A stretch of 6,599 nt of DNA. Source: an uncultured Eubacteriales bacterium (GTDB lineage: Bacteria; Bacillota; Clostridia; Lachnospirales; Lachnospiraceae). Below, piece after piece: positions 1 through 5,584 of the stretch. The stretch is from positions 1-6,599 of the forward strand of contig USSL01000097.1 in assembly GCA_900557175.1 (NCBI GenBank), given 5' to 3'. The notes beneath the pieces were generated by a model, which saw only the letters and a program-made list of their open reading frames with translations, did no database searches and was not told the DNA's origin. The translations under genes and the position numbers were made by a program. Within the stretch, counting starts at the first letter, position 1, and each line of letters begins with the position of its first letter.

Positions 1-77
1 ATGCGGAGACAGACGAAATTAATGTCGTTTACAAACGAAACGGAAATACTTACGGACTCATAGAGCCTGAATATTAA
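1..77 (+). CDS. C-terminal end of an unidentified protein (partial)
   Basis: In the frame starting at position 3 the window opens inside an ORF that reads AETDEINVVYKRNGNTYG and continues LIEPEY to a TAA at 75-77. The other two + frames also stop early, but this one ends 20 nt before a strong intrinsic terminator, which is the expected layout for a gene end, and its residue composition looks like a normal soluble C-terminus. Only about 24 codons are visible and I recognise no family or motif. The gene body lies upstream of the window. Frame choice is an inference from context. Confidence 0.5.
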   Translation, partial: AETDEINVVYKRNGNTYGLIEPEY

Positions 78-96
78 ATTGAATATTGAAATGATG

Positions 97-121
97 GGGC
101 GGCCGTTTGGCCGTCCTTTTT
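97..121 (+). terminator. Rho-independent terminator of the upstream gene
   Basis: An 8-bp GC-rich stem (97-104 GGGCGGCC with 109-116 GGCCGTCC, one G-T wobble) closes a 4-nt GTTT loop and is followed directly by five T residues (117-121). It lies 19 nt after the TAA of the partial gene and 33 nt before the transketolase -35 box, so it insulates the transketolase unit from upstream transcription. Confidence 0.9.
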
Positions 122-153
122 ATGGTATAGGAAAGTCCTATGCAAAAAATCCT

Positions 154-182
154 TTGACTTTTCACAGGATTGTTGATAGTAT
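154..182 (+). promoter_or_regulatory. Sigma-A-type promoter of the transketolase genes
   Basis: TTGACT (154-159) and TAGTAT (177-182) are separated by exactly 17 nt, each with one mismatch to the housekeeping consensus. Transcription would start near 189, giving a leader of about 60 nt before the ATG at 250. Short symmetrical sequences surround it: ATAGGA-N3-TCCTAT at 127-141, AATCCT-N12-AGGATT at 148-171 spanning the -35 box, and a direct repeat TAGGAAAGT at 128-136 and 189-197. These could be regulator sites, but no known operator is recognised. Confidence 0.75.
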
Positions 183-249
183 TAAGGTTAGGAAAGTAGC
201 GGGCGTATGCCGGCATCTTTAAACAGTGATAAAATCAAAGGAGAGTACG

Positions 250-1086
250 ATGAATAAGTTAGAACTTCAAATGACAGCCAATGAAATCCGCAAGAGTATT
301 ATCAGGGCTGTACACAGTGCAAAGTGCGGTCATCCGGGCGGATCTTTGTCAGCGGCAGATATTTTTACTTATCTTTATTATGAAGAACTGAATGTAGATC
401 CTAAGCATCCTGATATGCCTGAGAGAGACCGTTTCGTATTATCAAAAGGTCATGTGGCTCCGGGTCTGTATTCGACACTGGCAGAAAAAGGTTTTTTCCC
501 GAAGGAAGATTTGCTTACACTGCGTCATGTCGGTTCATATTTACAGGGACATCCTGATATGAAAGGTATTCCGGGCGTTGATATGTCCAGCGGTTCTTTA
601 GGACAGGGTATTTCAGCAGCAGTCGGTATGGCATTATCTGCAAAGATGAGCGGAGATGCTTATCGTGTTTATACACTGCTTGGTGACGGCGAGATACAGG
701 AAGGTCAGGTTTGGGAGGCGGCAATGTTTGCCGGTGCAAGAAAACTGGATAATTTAGTTGTGATTATCGATAACAACGGCCTTCAGATTGACGGTAATAT
801 TGCAGATGTATGTTCACCATATCCGATTGATGAGAAGTTTAAGGCGTTTAATTTCCATGTGATTAATGTGGATGCCCACGATTTTGATGATTTGGCAAGA
901 GCCTTTAAGGAAGCCAGAGAAACAAAGGGGATGCCGACAGCAATTATCGCGAAAAGTGTTAAAGGCAAGGGCGTATCTTTTATGGAAAATAATGCGGGCT
1001 GGCATGGCAAGGCTCCAAATGATGATGAATTTAAGATTGCTATGGAAGATTTGGAAAAGGCAGGTGCAGCGTTATGTCAGAAGTAA
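250..1086 (+). CDS. Transketolase, N-terminal (thiamine-diphosphate-binding) subunit
   Basis: This is the first half of a split transketolase, which transfers two-carbon ketol units between sugar phosphates in the cytoplasmic non-oxidative pentose phosphate pathway. The 278-residue protein has family signatures in the expected order: GHPGGSLSAADI (27-38), KGHVAPGLY (66-74), LQGHPDMKGIPGVD (98-111), SSGSLGQGIS (113-122), the thiamine-diphosphate/metal motif GDGE (145-148) completed by DNNG (174-177), and WHGKAP (251-256). The ATG at 250 is chosen because AAAGGAG (237-243) sits 6 nt upstream; a GTG at 226 in the same frame would add eight residues but lacks a good ribosome site. The pyrimidine-binding and C-terminal domains are in the next gene, whose start overlaps this stop by 13 nt. 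Sequence alone does not separate a general transketolase from specialised relatives acting on other sugars, but no catabolic neighbours point to the latter. Confidence 0.95.
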   Translation: MNKLELQMTANEIRKSIIRAVHSAKCGHPGGSLSAADIFTYLYYEELNVDPKHPDMPERDRFVLSKGHVAPGLYSTLAEKGFFPKEDLLTLRHVGSYLQGHPDMKGIPGVDMSSGSLGQGISAAVGMALSAKMSGDAYRVYTLLGDGEIQEGQVWEAAMFAGARKLDNLVVIIDNNGLQIDGNIADVCSPYPIDEKFKAFNFHVINVDAHDFDDLARAFKEARETKGMPTAIIAKSVKGKGVSFMENNAGWHGKAPNDDEFKIAMEDLEKAGAALCQK

Positions 1087-2012
1087 AGAAGATTGCGACA
1101 AGAGAGAGCTATGGCAAGGCACTTATTGAGCTTGGCAAGGCTGATAAAAATGTTGTTGTCCTTGATGCTGACCTTGCAGGTGCGACAAAGACAGATATGT
1201 TCAAAAAGGAATTTCCGGACAGACATATTGACTGTGGTATCGCTGAGTCGAATATGATGGGAATCGCCGCAGGTCTTGCAGCGACAGGCAAGATTCCTTT
1301 TGCAAGCACATTTGCCATGTTTGCGGCAGGACGTGCCTATGAGCAGATTAGAAACAGCATCGGTTACCCTCATCTTAATGTGAAGATTGGCGCGACACAT
1401 GCCGGTATTTCGGTCGGTGAGGACGGTGCAACACACCAGTGTAATGAGGATATTGCACTGATGCGTACAATTCCGGGCATGGTTGTGATCAACCCGGCGG
1501 ATGATGTGGAAGCAAGAGCTGCCGTTAAAGCGGCTTATGCACATAAAGGTCCTGTTTATATGCGTTTCGGACGTCTTGCAGTACCTGTCATCAATGATGA
1601 GGAAAACTACCATTTTGAGCTTGGTAAGGGAATTGTCTTAAAAGAGGGTAAGGATCTTACGATTGTTGCGACTGGTCTTTGTGTCTGCGAGGCACTTGAA
1701 GCTGCGAAGAAGCTTGAGGCTGACGGTATTGATGCGGAAGTGATTAATATTCATACAATCAAGCCTTTAGACGAAGCACTTGTGACAGCTTCTGCTGTAA
1801 AGACGGGCAAAGTCGTTACTGTTGAGGAACATTCTGTTATTGGCGGTCTTGGCAGCGCAGTGGCAGATACTTTAAGTATGAATGCGCCGACAAAGCTTCT
1901 AAAGATTGGTGTTCAGGATGTTTACGGTGAATCAGGACCTGCTGTAGAACTGATTAAGAAATACGGTCTTGACAGTGAAGGTATTTATACTTCTATTAAA
2001 AACTGGCTGTAA
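1074..2012 (+). CDS. Transketolase, C-terminal (pyrimidine-binding) subunit
   Basis: This is the second half of the split transketolase, 312 residues long. It supplies the pyrimidine-binding domain and the C-terminal domain, and should assemble with the preceding gene product to form the active site. Visible family features are the DCGIAESNMMGIAAGLA segment (53-69), whose Glu58 is the expected cofactor-activating glutamate, STFAMFAAGRAYEQIRN (78-94), GATHAGISVGEDGATHQ (106-122), YMRFGR (162-167), TIKPLDE (228-234) and VEEHSVIGGLGSAVA (250-264). The ATG lies inside the 3' end of the N-terminal gene (13-nt overlap), with a weak AGGTG (1062-1066) 7 nt upstream, so translational coupling is likely and would help keep the two subunits stoichiometric. 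Related deoxyxylulose-5-phosphate synthases share the fold but are normally single-chain; the split arrangement argues for transketolase. Confidence 0.95.
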   Translation: MSEVKKIATRESYGKALIELGKADKNVVVLDADLAGATKTDMFKKEFPDRHIDCGIAESNMMGIAAGLAATGKIPFASTFAMFAAGRAYEQIRNSIGYPHLNVKIGATHAGISVGEDGATHQCNEDIALMRTIPGMVVINPADDVEARAAVKAAYAHKGPVYMRFGRLAVPVINDEENYHFELGKGIVLKEGKDLTIVATGLCVCEALEAAKKLEADGIDAEVINIHTIKPLDEALVTASAVKTGKVVTVEEHSVIGGLGSAVADTLSMNAPTKLLKIGVQDVYGESGPAVELIKKYGLDSEGIYTSIKNWL

Positions 2013-2022
2013 TGATAAGATG

Positions 2023-2054
2023 AGGCTGCCAAATGCGTTTGTATGAGGCAGCCT
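2023..2054 (+). terminator. Possible weak terminator or attenuating hairpin after the transketolase genes
   Basis: A perfect 8-bp inverted repeat, AGGCTGCC (2023-2030) and GGCAGCCT (2047-2054), encloses 16 nt and begins 10 nt after the transketolase stop. The downstream sequence TGATTTATAA is only partly T-rich, so termination on this strand may be leaky. This would fit the lack of a clear promoter for the next two genes. It could alternatively be a processing or 3'-stabilising hairpin. Confidence 0.5.
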
Positions 2055-2077
2055 TGATTTATAAGGGGATGAATGTC

Positions 2078-2776
2078 ATGACCTACAAAAGAAAGGGACA
2101 GATTTCAGAGTCGGCGGCGCTTGCTGTGCTTCTGACATTGACCGGCGGTTTTTTAGATGCCTATACTTTTATATCAAGAGGCGGCGTTTTTGCCAATGCG
2201 CAAACCGGAAATATTGTGCTTTTAGGCGTCAATATTGCAAAGGGAAGCTTTGTGTCAGCGCTTTATTATCTTATTCCTGTACTGGCATTTGCCGGCGGCG
2301 TGCTTGTCGTGGAAAAAATCCAGTGGCATTTTAAGGGACTTCAGAAAATCCACTGGCGGCAGATTATTGTGATGATGGAAATATTTTTATTGGCGCTTGT
2401 ATCTTTGATGCCTCACTCTTTAAATATGCTTGCAAATATTACAGTATCTTTTGTCTGTGCGCTTCAGGTGGACAGCTTCAGGAAGGTGCGGGGCAATGCT
2501 TATGCGACAACGATGTGCACGGGAAATTTAAGAAGCGGCACGGCGGCGCTTGCGGTCTATATGCATACAAAGGATGAAAAGGCGCTGCATAAGGTTTTCC
2601 ATTATTACGGAATTATTTTAGTGTTTATTATCGGTGCGGCTTTCGGCGCCGTAATTACGGGGCAGCTTGGCGAAAAGGCGGTGCTTTTTGCGTGCCTTAT
2701 GCTGTTTCTCGGATTTTTAATGATGTTTATAAAAGAGGAAATAGAAGATGACAGCATTAACCATAGAGGACGGTAA
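2078..2776 (+). CDS. DUF1275 (YoaK-type) family integral membrane protein
   Basis: This 232-residue hydrophobic protein belongs to the DUF1275 family of small multi-pass membrane proteins, whose substrate or function is not established. The diagnostic segment GGFLDAYTFISRGGVFANAQ with TGNIVLLG is at residues 23-50. A related motif, YATTMCTGNLRSG, is at 142-154, suggesting an internal duplication. Hydrophobic stretches near 12-32, 62-78, 95-112, 117-133, 177-196 and 200-218 support about six membrane spans; the C-terminus is short and charged. The ATG at 2078 is preferred because AAGGGG (2063-2068) lies 9 nt upstream. In-frame ATGs at 2069 and 2033 are less likely: the first abuts the ribosome site and the second lies inside the hairpin loop. 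The end overlaps the next gene by 29 nt, indicating co-transcription. Family call is confident; function unknown. Confidence 0.88.
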   Translation: MTYKRKGQISESAALAVLLTLTGGFLDAYTFISRGGVFANAQTGNIVLLGVNIAKGSFVSALYYLIPVLAFAGGVLVVEKIQWHFKGLQKIHWRQIIVMMEIFLLALVSLMPHSLNMLANITVSFVCALQVDSFRKVRGNAYATTMCTGNLRSGTAALAVYMHTKDEKALHKVFHYYGIILVFIIGAAFGAVITGQLGEKAVLFACLMLFLGFLMMFIKEEIEDDSINHRGR

Positions 2777-3248
2777 GCTTTTTGTATCAAAGCTTCTTGC
2801 AGGCGATGTTTTTGATAAGTTTTATGCCCGGGAATCCACGATTAATACATTTGCGGAGTTTAAACTTGGCGGCAGCCTGAATAAAGACTATTATTCAGAC
2901 GATGAGAGAGAAGTGCTCGGCGGCAGGAGTCTTTGCCTTTGGTCGGAAATAAGACCGCTTGCTTACAATATCATTAAAGGACATAAGCTGCCGGTATCGT
3001 TTCAGTTTGTTTTGCAGCTTTCCGACGAAAATATGCGGTGGCTTTTAGAGCGCAATCAGTCGGCAATAAAACCTGAAGATGTTCAGGGATTATATATGAA
3101 TCTGCGCTATGAAAAAAATATATTCACCTGTGTGACCGGTATTTCATTTAAGACATTTATATTGGATAAGACGGTTGAGCACCTTTGGGATGAAACTGTC
3201 AAAACGTTTTTTCGCCAGCATCATATTGCATTTACGGAAAATATATAA
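2748..3248 (+). CDS. Conserved hypothetical protein, probable DUF5721 family
   Basis: The product is a 166-residue soluble protein with no signal peptide or membrane segment. It resembles, from memory, the DUF5721 family found in Lachnospiraceae: an N-terminal KLFVSKLLAGDVFDKFYARE-like segment (10-29), STINTFAEFKLGGSLNKDYY (30-49), a central WSEIRPLAYNIIKGHKLP (65-82), and a C-terminal aromatic stretch ending HLWDETVKTFFRQHHI (145-160). The family has no assigned function that I know of, and I see no catalytic motif. The ATG is supported by AGAGGAA (2734-2740) about 8 nt upstream, and the start lies inside the DUF1275 gene (29-nt overlap), so the two are probably translated from one mRNA. Coding status is strong from length, ribosome site and residue composition; the family name is less certain. 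Confidence 0.8.
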   Translation: MTALTIEDGKLFVSKLLAGDVFDKFYARESTINTFAEFKLGGSLNKDYYSDDEREVLGGRSLCLWSEIRPLAYNIIKGHKLPVSFQFVLQLSDENMRWLLERNQSAIKPEDVQGLYMNLRYEKNIFTCVTGISFKTFILDKTVEHLWDETVKTFFRQHHIAFTENI

Positions 3249-3307
3249 GAGAATAGTCCTAAATTGTATTGTCAGAGGACGCCTCAGGAATATCACACTA
3301 AAAATTA

Positions 3308-3334
3308 TTAGCACTCATTCAAAATGAGTGCTAA
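3308..3334 (+). promoter_or_regulatory. CIRCE operator (HrcA-binding site) upstream of htpG
   Basis: TTAGCACTC (3308-3316), a 9-nt spacer and GAGTGCTAA (3326-3334) match the CIRCE consensus exactly, including the N9 spacing. CIRCE is the operator of the heat-shock repressor HrcA, best known from the groESL and hrcA-grpE-dnaK operons of Firmicutes. Here it is the only such site in the window and ends 7 nt before the -35 box of the htpG promoter, so it most likely places htpG under HrcA control. The spacer is itself symmetric (ATT-CAA-AAT), so the whole element forms a 12-bp hairpin with a 3-nt loop. Confidence 0.95.
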
Positions 3335-3340
3335 TTTTTT
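3308..3340 (+). terminator. Possible intrinsic terminator overlapping the CIRCE element
   Basis: As RNA, the extended CIRCE palindrome folds into a perfect 12-bp stem (3308-3319 with 3323-3334) with loop CAA, followed at once by six T residues (3335-3340). No other terminator is visible between the stop at 3248 and the htpG promoter. The stem is AT-rich, with 4 GC pairs out of 12, so it would be weaker than the other terminators here. The dual role is an inference from structure. Confidence 0.5.
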
Positions 3341-3341
3341 C

Positions 3342-3370
3342 TTGACAATCCTGTAAGGCAGCGTTAAAAT
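3342..3370 (+). promoter_or_regulatory. Sigma-A-type promoter of htpG
   Basis: A perfect TTGACA (3342-3347) and TAAAAT (3365-3370, one mismatch) are 17 nt apart. Transcription would start near 3377, leaving a leader of about 58 nt. This is a strong vegetative promoter, consistent with control by repression (HrcA/CIRCE immediately upstream) rather than by an alternative sigma factor. Confidence 0.85.
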
Positions 3371-3394
3371 AATCACTAGACGAACAGAAAATGT

Positions 3395-3408
3395 GCGGCA
3401 GCTGCCGC
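3395..3408 (+). repeat. 14-nt perfect palindrome in the htpG leader
   Basis: GCGGCAGCTGCCGC is fully self-complementary and stands out as a GC-only island, apart from its AGCT centre, in an AT-rich leader. As RNA it can form a 5-bp GC stem with an AGCT loop, ending 12 nt before the AGGAG ribosome site. It may be a 5' mRNA-stabilising hairpin or a binding site for a dimeric protein; nothing in the sequence decides between these. It is not followed by T residues, so it is not a terminator. Confidence 0.6.
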
Positions 3409-3434
3409 CAAAATTTATTGAGGAGTGATTTTTT

Positions 3435-5435
3435 ATGAATAAACAGGGTAATTTATCCATTAACAGCGAAAACTTATTTCCGATTATTAAGAAATGGCTC
3501 TACTCAGACCATGATATCTTTTTCAGAGAGCTGATTTCCAACGGCTGCGATGCAGTGACAAAAGTCAAGAAGCTTGACGTGATGGGCGAATATACTTTGC
3601 CGGAGGGTGAGCAGTTCAAAGTTCAGGTCATTGTAAATCCTGATGAGAAGACACTGAAATTTATTGATAACGGTATCGGTATGACAGCCGACGAGGTTGA
3701 AGAATATATTACGCAGATTGCATTTTCAGGCGCCAGTGATTTCCTTGAAAAATACAAGGATAAGACAAGCGAGGATCAGATTATCGGACATTTTGGTCTT
3801 GGTTTTTATTCTGCATTTATGGTTGCCGAGCGCGTTGAAATTGAGACGTTATCTTATAAAGAGGGCGCCGAGCCTGTCCATTGGGCATGTGACGGCGACA
3901 GCGAGTATGCGATGAGCGAGGGCAGCCGTACGGAACGCGGTACAGAAATTACATTATTCTTAAATGATGACAGCCTTGAATTTGCCAATGAATACAAGGC
4001 AAGAGAAGTCATTGAAAAATATTGTTCTTTTATGCCTGTTGAAATTTATCTTTCAAAAGAGGGCAATGAGCCGGAATATGAGACAATCGATGAGTCTGAT
4101 ATTAAAGAAACAGATACGGTTGTTGAACACATTGTTGAGCCTGCAAAGACAGAAGAAAAAGAAAATGAGGACGGCACAAAGGAGACTGTTGAGGTAACAC
4201 CTGAGCGCCATAAAGCAAAAATTATAAGACGTCCTCAGCTTTTAAATGATATTCATCCGCTTTGGGCAAAGCATCCGAATGAATGTACAGAGGAAGAATA
4301 TAAAAACTTCTACCGCAAAGTATTTAACGATTATAAAGAGCCTTTATTCTGGATTCATCTGAATATGGATTATCCGTTTAACTTGAAGGGTATTTTATAC
4401 TTCCCTAAGATTAATTTTGAGTACGAATCCATTGAGGGAACAATTAAGCTGTACAACAATCAGGTATTTATTGCCGATAACATTAAGGAAGTCATTCCTG
4501 AATTTTTAATGCTTCTTAAAGGCGTCATCGACTGTCCTGACCTGCCGCTTAACGTATCCCGTTCGGCGCTTCAGAACGACGGCTTTGTAAGAAAAATTTC
4601 AGATTATATTACAAAGAAAGTTGCCGATAAGCTTTCAGGTATGTGTAAGACAGACCGTGAAAACTATGAGAAATATTGGGATGATATTAATCCGTTCATT
4701 AAATTCGGCTGCATTAAGGACAGCAAATTCAATGAAAAGATGAAAGACTTTATCATTTATAAGAACCTTGAAGGCAAATATATTACACTTGACGATTATC
4801 TTGAAGCAGCTAAGGAAAAGCATGAAAATCAGGTATTTTATGTGACAGATGAAGTGCAGCAGTCACAGTATATTAACATGTTTAAGGAAGAAGGTCTTGA
4901 TGCTGTGATTCTTAAACACAACATTGACCAGCCGTTTGTGACAAATCTTGAACAGGCAAAGGAGGGCGTATCATTTAAACGTATTGATACAGACCTTGCC
5001 GATATTTTCAAAGAAGAAACAGCAGAGGATGAGGGTAAGTCACTTGAGGAGAATACAAAGACTCTGACCGAGATTTTCAAGAAAGCTCTCGGTAAAGACA
5101 ATCTGACAGTGAAGGTTGAGAAGCTTAAAAATGCCGACGTTTCTTCAATGATTACGTTGTCTGAGGAAAGCCGTCGTATGCAGGATATGATGAAGATGTA
5201 TGCAATGCCGGGCATGGATATGAGTATGTTCGGCGGTGAGGGCGAGACACTCATTTTAAATGCAAATAATGATCTTGTACAGTACGTTTTAAACAACGGC
5301 GATGGTGAAAATACAGAAATGATATGCCAGCAGCTTTACGATCTTGCGCTGCTCGCACACAAGCCGCTGACAGCCGATGCACTGACAAAATTTGTCGAGC
5401 GCAGCAACAAGATTATGAGATTATTAACAAAATAA
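3435..5435 (+). CDS. htpG: Molecular chaperone HtpG (bacterial Hsp90)
   Basis: HtpG is the cytosolic ATP-dependent Hsp90 chaperone, acting as a homodimer in late protein folding and often with the DnaK system. The 666-residue protein shows an N-terminal GHKL ATPase domain with RELISNGCDA (31-40; Glu32 and Asn36 equivalent to the catalytic Glu and Mg-binding Asn), DNGIGM (78-83) and GHFGLGFYSAF (118-128). A middle domain runs from about 270, including DLPLNVSRSALQ (369-380) with the ATP-contacting Arg376, and a C-terminal dimerisation domain reaches 666. Several usually conserved positions differ: GHFGLG for GQFGVG, SNGCDA for SNASDA, and Ser377 after the arginine where Glu is common. The surplus over a typical length near 620-640 is mainly an acidic linker at about 211-260. 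A Met-rich stretch lies at 582-598. There is no MEEVD tail, as expected in bacteria. The start is supported by AGGAG (3421-3425), 9 nt upstream. It is monocistronic, with its own CIRCE-associated promoter and terminator. Confidence 0.97.
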   Translation: MNKQGNLSINSENLFPIIKKWLYSDHDIFFRELISNGCDAVTKVKKLDVMGEYTLPEGEQFKVQVIVNPDEKTLKFIDNGIGMTADEVEEYITQIAFSGASDFLEKYKDKTSEDQIIGHFGLGFYSAFMVAERVEIETLSYKEGAEPVHWACDGDSEYAMSEGSRTERGTEITLFLNDDSLEFANEYKAREVIEKYCSFMPVEIYLSKEGNEPEYETIDESDIKETDTVVEHIVEPAKTEEKENEDGTKETVEVTPERHKAKIIRRPQLLNDIHPLWAKHPNECTEEEYKNFYRKVFNDYKEPLFWIHLNMDYPFNLKGILYFPKINFEYESIEGTIKLYNNQVFIADNIKEVIPEFLMLLKGVIDCPDLPLNVSRSALQNDGFVRKISDYITKKVADKLSGMCKTDRENYEKYWDDINPFIKFGCIKDSKFNEKMKDFIIYKNLEGKYITLDDYLEAAKEKHENQVFYVTDEVQQSQYINMFKEEGLDAVILKHNIDQPFVTNLEQAKEGVSFKRIDTDLADIFKEETAEDEGKSLEENTKTLTEIFKKALGKDNLTVKVEKLKNADVSSMITLSEESRRMQDMMKMYAMPGMDMSMFGGEGETLILNANNDLVQYVLNNGDGENTEMICQQLYDLALLAHKPLTADALTKFVERSNKIMRLLTK

Positions 5436-5443
5436 AATCATAT

Positions 5444-5473
5444 AAAACCTCCGGCGATGGTGTCGGAGGTTTT
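5444..5473 (+). terminator. Rho-independent terminator of htpG
   Basis: AAAACCTCCG (5444-5453) pairs perfectly with CGGAGGTTTT (5464-5473). Inner wobble and GC pairs can extend the stem to 13 bp with a 4-nt ATGG loop. The stem ends in a T4 run and begins with A4, so it could work in both directions. It starts 8 nt after the htpG stop codon. Confidence 0.9.
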
Positions 5474-5494
5474 GTGTACTTCGGCGGCACATAA

Positions 5495-5523
5495 TTGACA
5501 TCCGGAATGATTTCTATTAAACT
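5495..5523 (+). promoter_or_regulatory. Probable promoter of the S1-domain protein gene
   Basis: A perfect TTGACA (5495-5500) is followed after 17 nt by TAAACT (5518-5523), which matches four of six -10 positions. The nearby AT-rich TATAGATACT offers alternative -10 hexamers at longer spacing, so the exact start is uncertain. The leader would be about 55 nt. Its position directly after the htpG terminator makes a promoter here expected. Confidence 0.65.
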
Positions 5524-5584
5524 ATAGATACTAAAGGGGCATCTACGTTTGTTCCAATATTATTTAGCTCAGGAGGATTGAAAA

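Noticed and set aside
1..63. ATG-initiated small ORF at the very start of the window (20 codons, frame 1)
   Set aside because: It competes with the partial-gene frame, has no visible ribosome site within the window, and its composition looks random.
226..249. Upstream GTG start adding eight residues to the transketolase N-terminal subunit
   Set aside because: The ATG at 250 has AAAGGAG at ideal spacing, and that ribosome site would fall inside the longer coding sequence.
1077..1613. Long minus-strand ORF (178 codons) opposite the transketolase C-terminal gene
   Set aside because: It is Cys/His-rich without recognisable domains, has no visible ribosome site, and lies opposite a strongly conserved gene; it is best explained as a codon-bias shadow.
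3249..3307. Short inverted repeats GTCCT (3256-3260)/AGGAC (3276-3280) and GAGG/CCTC near 3275-3285
   Set aside because: Stems of 4-5 bp without a T-run are expected by chance and do not form a convincing terminator.
3371..3430. AATCACT (3371-3377) is complementary to AGTGATT (3424-3430) next to the htpG ribosome site, suggesting an RNA thermometer
   Set aside because: The left arm lies between the -10 box and the predicted start near 3377, so most of it would not be transcribed. It becomes plausible only if the real start is upstream.
4838..5296. Minus-strand ORF (152 codons) opposite htpG
   Set aside because: Ser/Leu-rich shadow translation of the conserved HtpG C-terminal domain, with no independent evidence of expression.
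5524..5584. Possible autoregulatory leader or riboswitch before the S1-protein gene
   Set aside because: The roughly 55-nt leader is short and shows no stable stem or known aptamer pattern.
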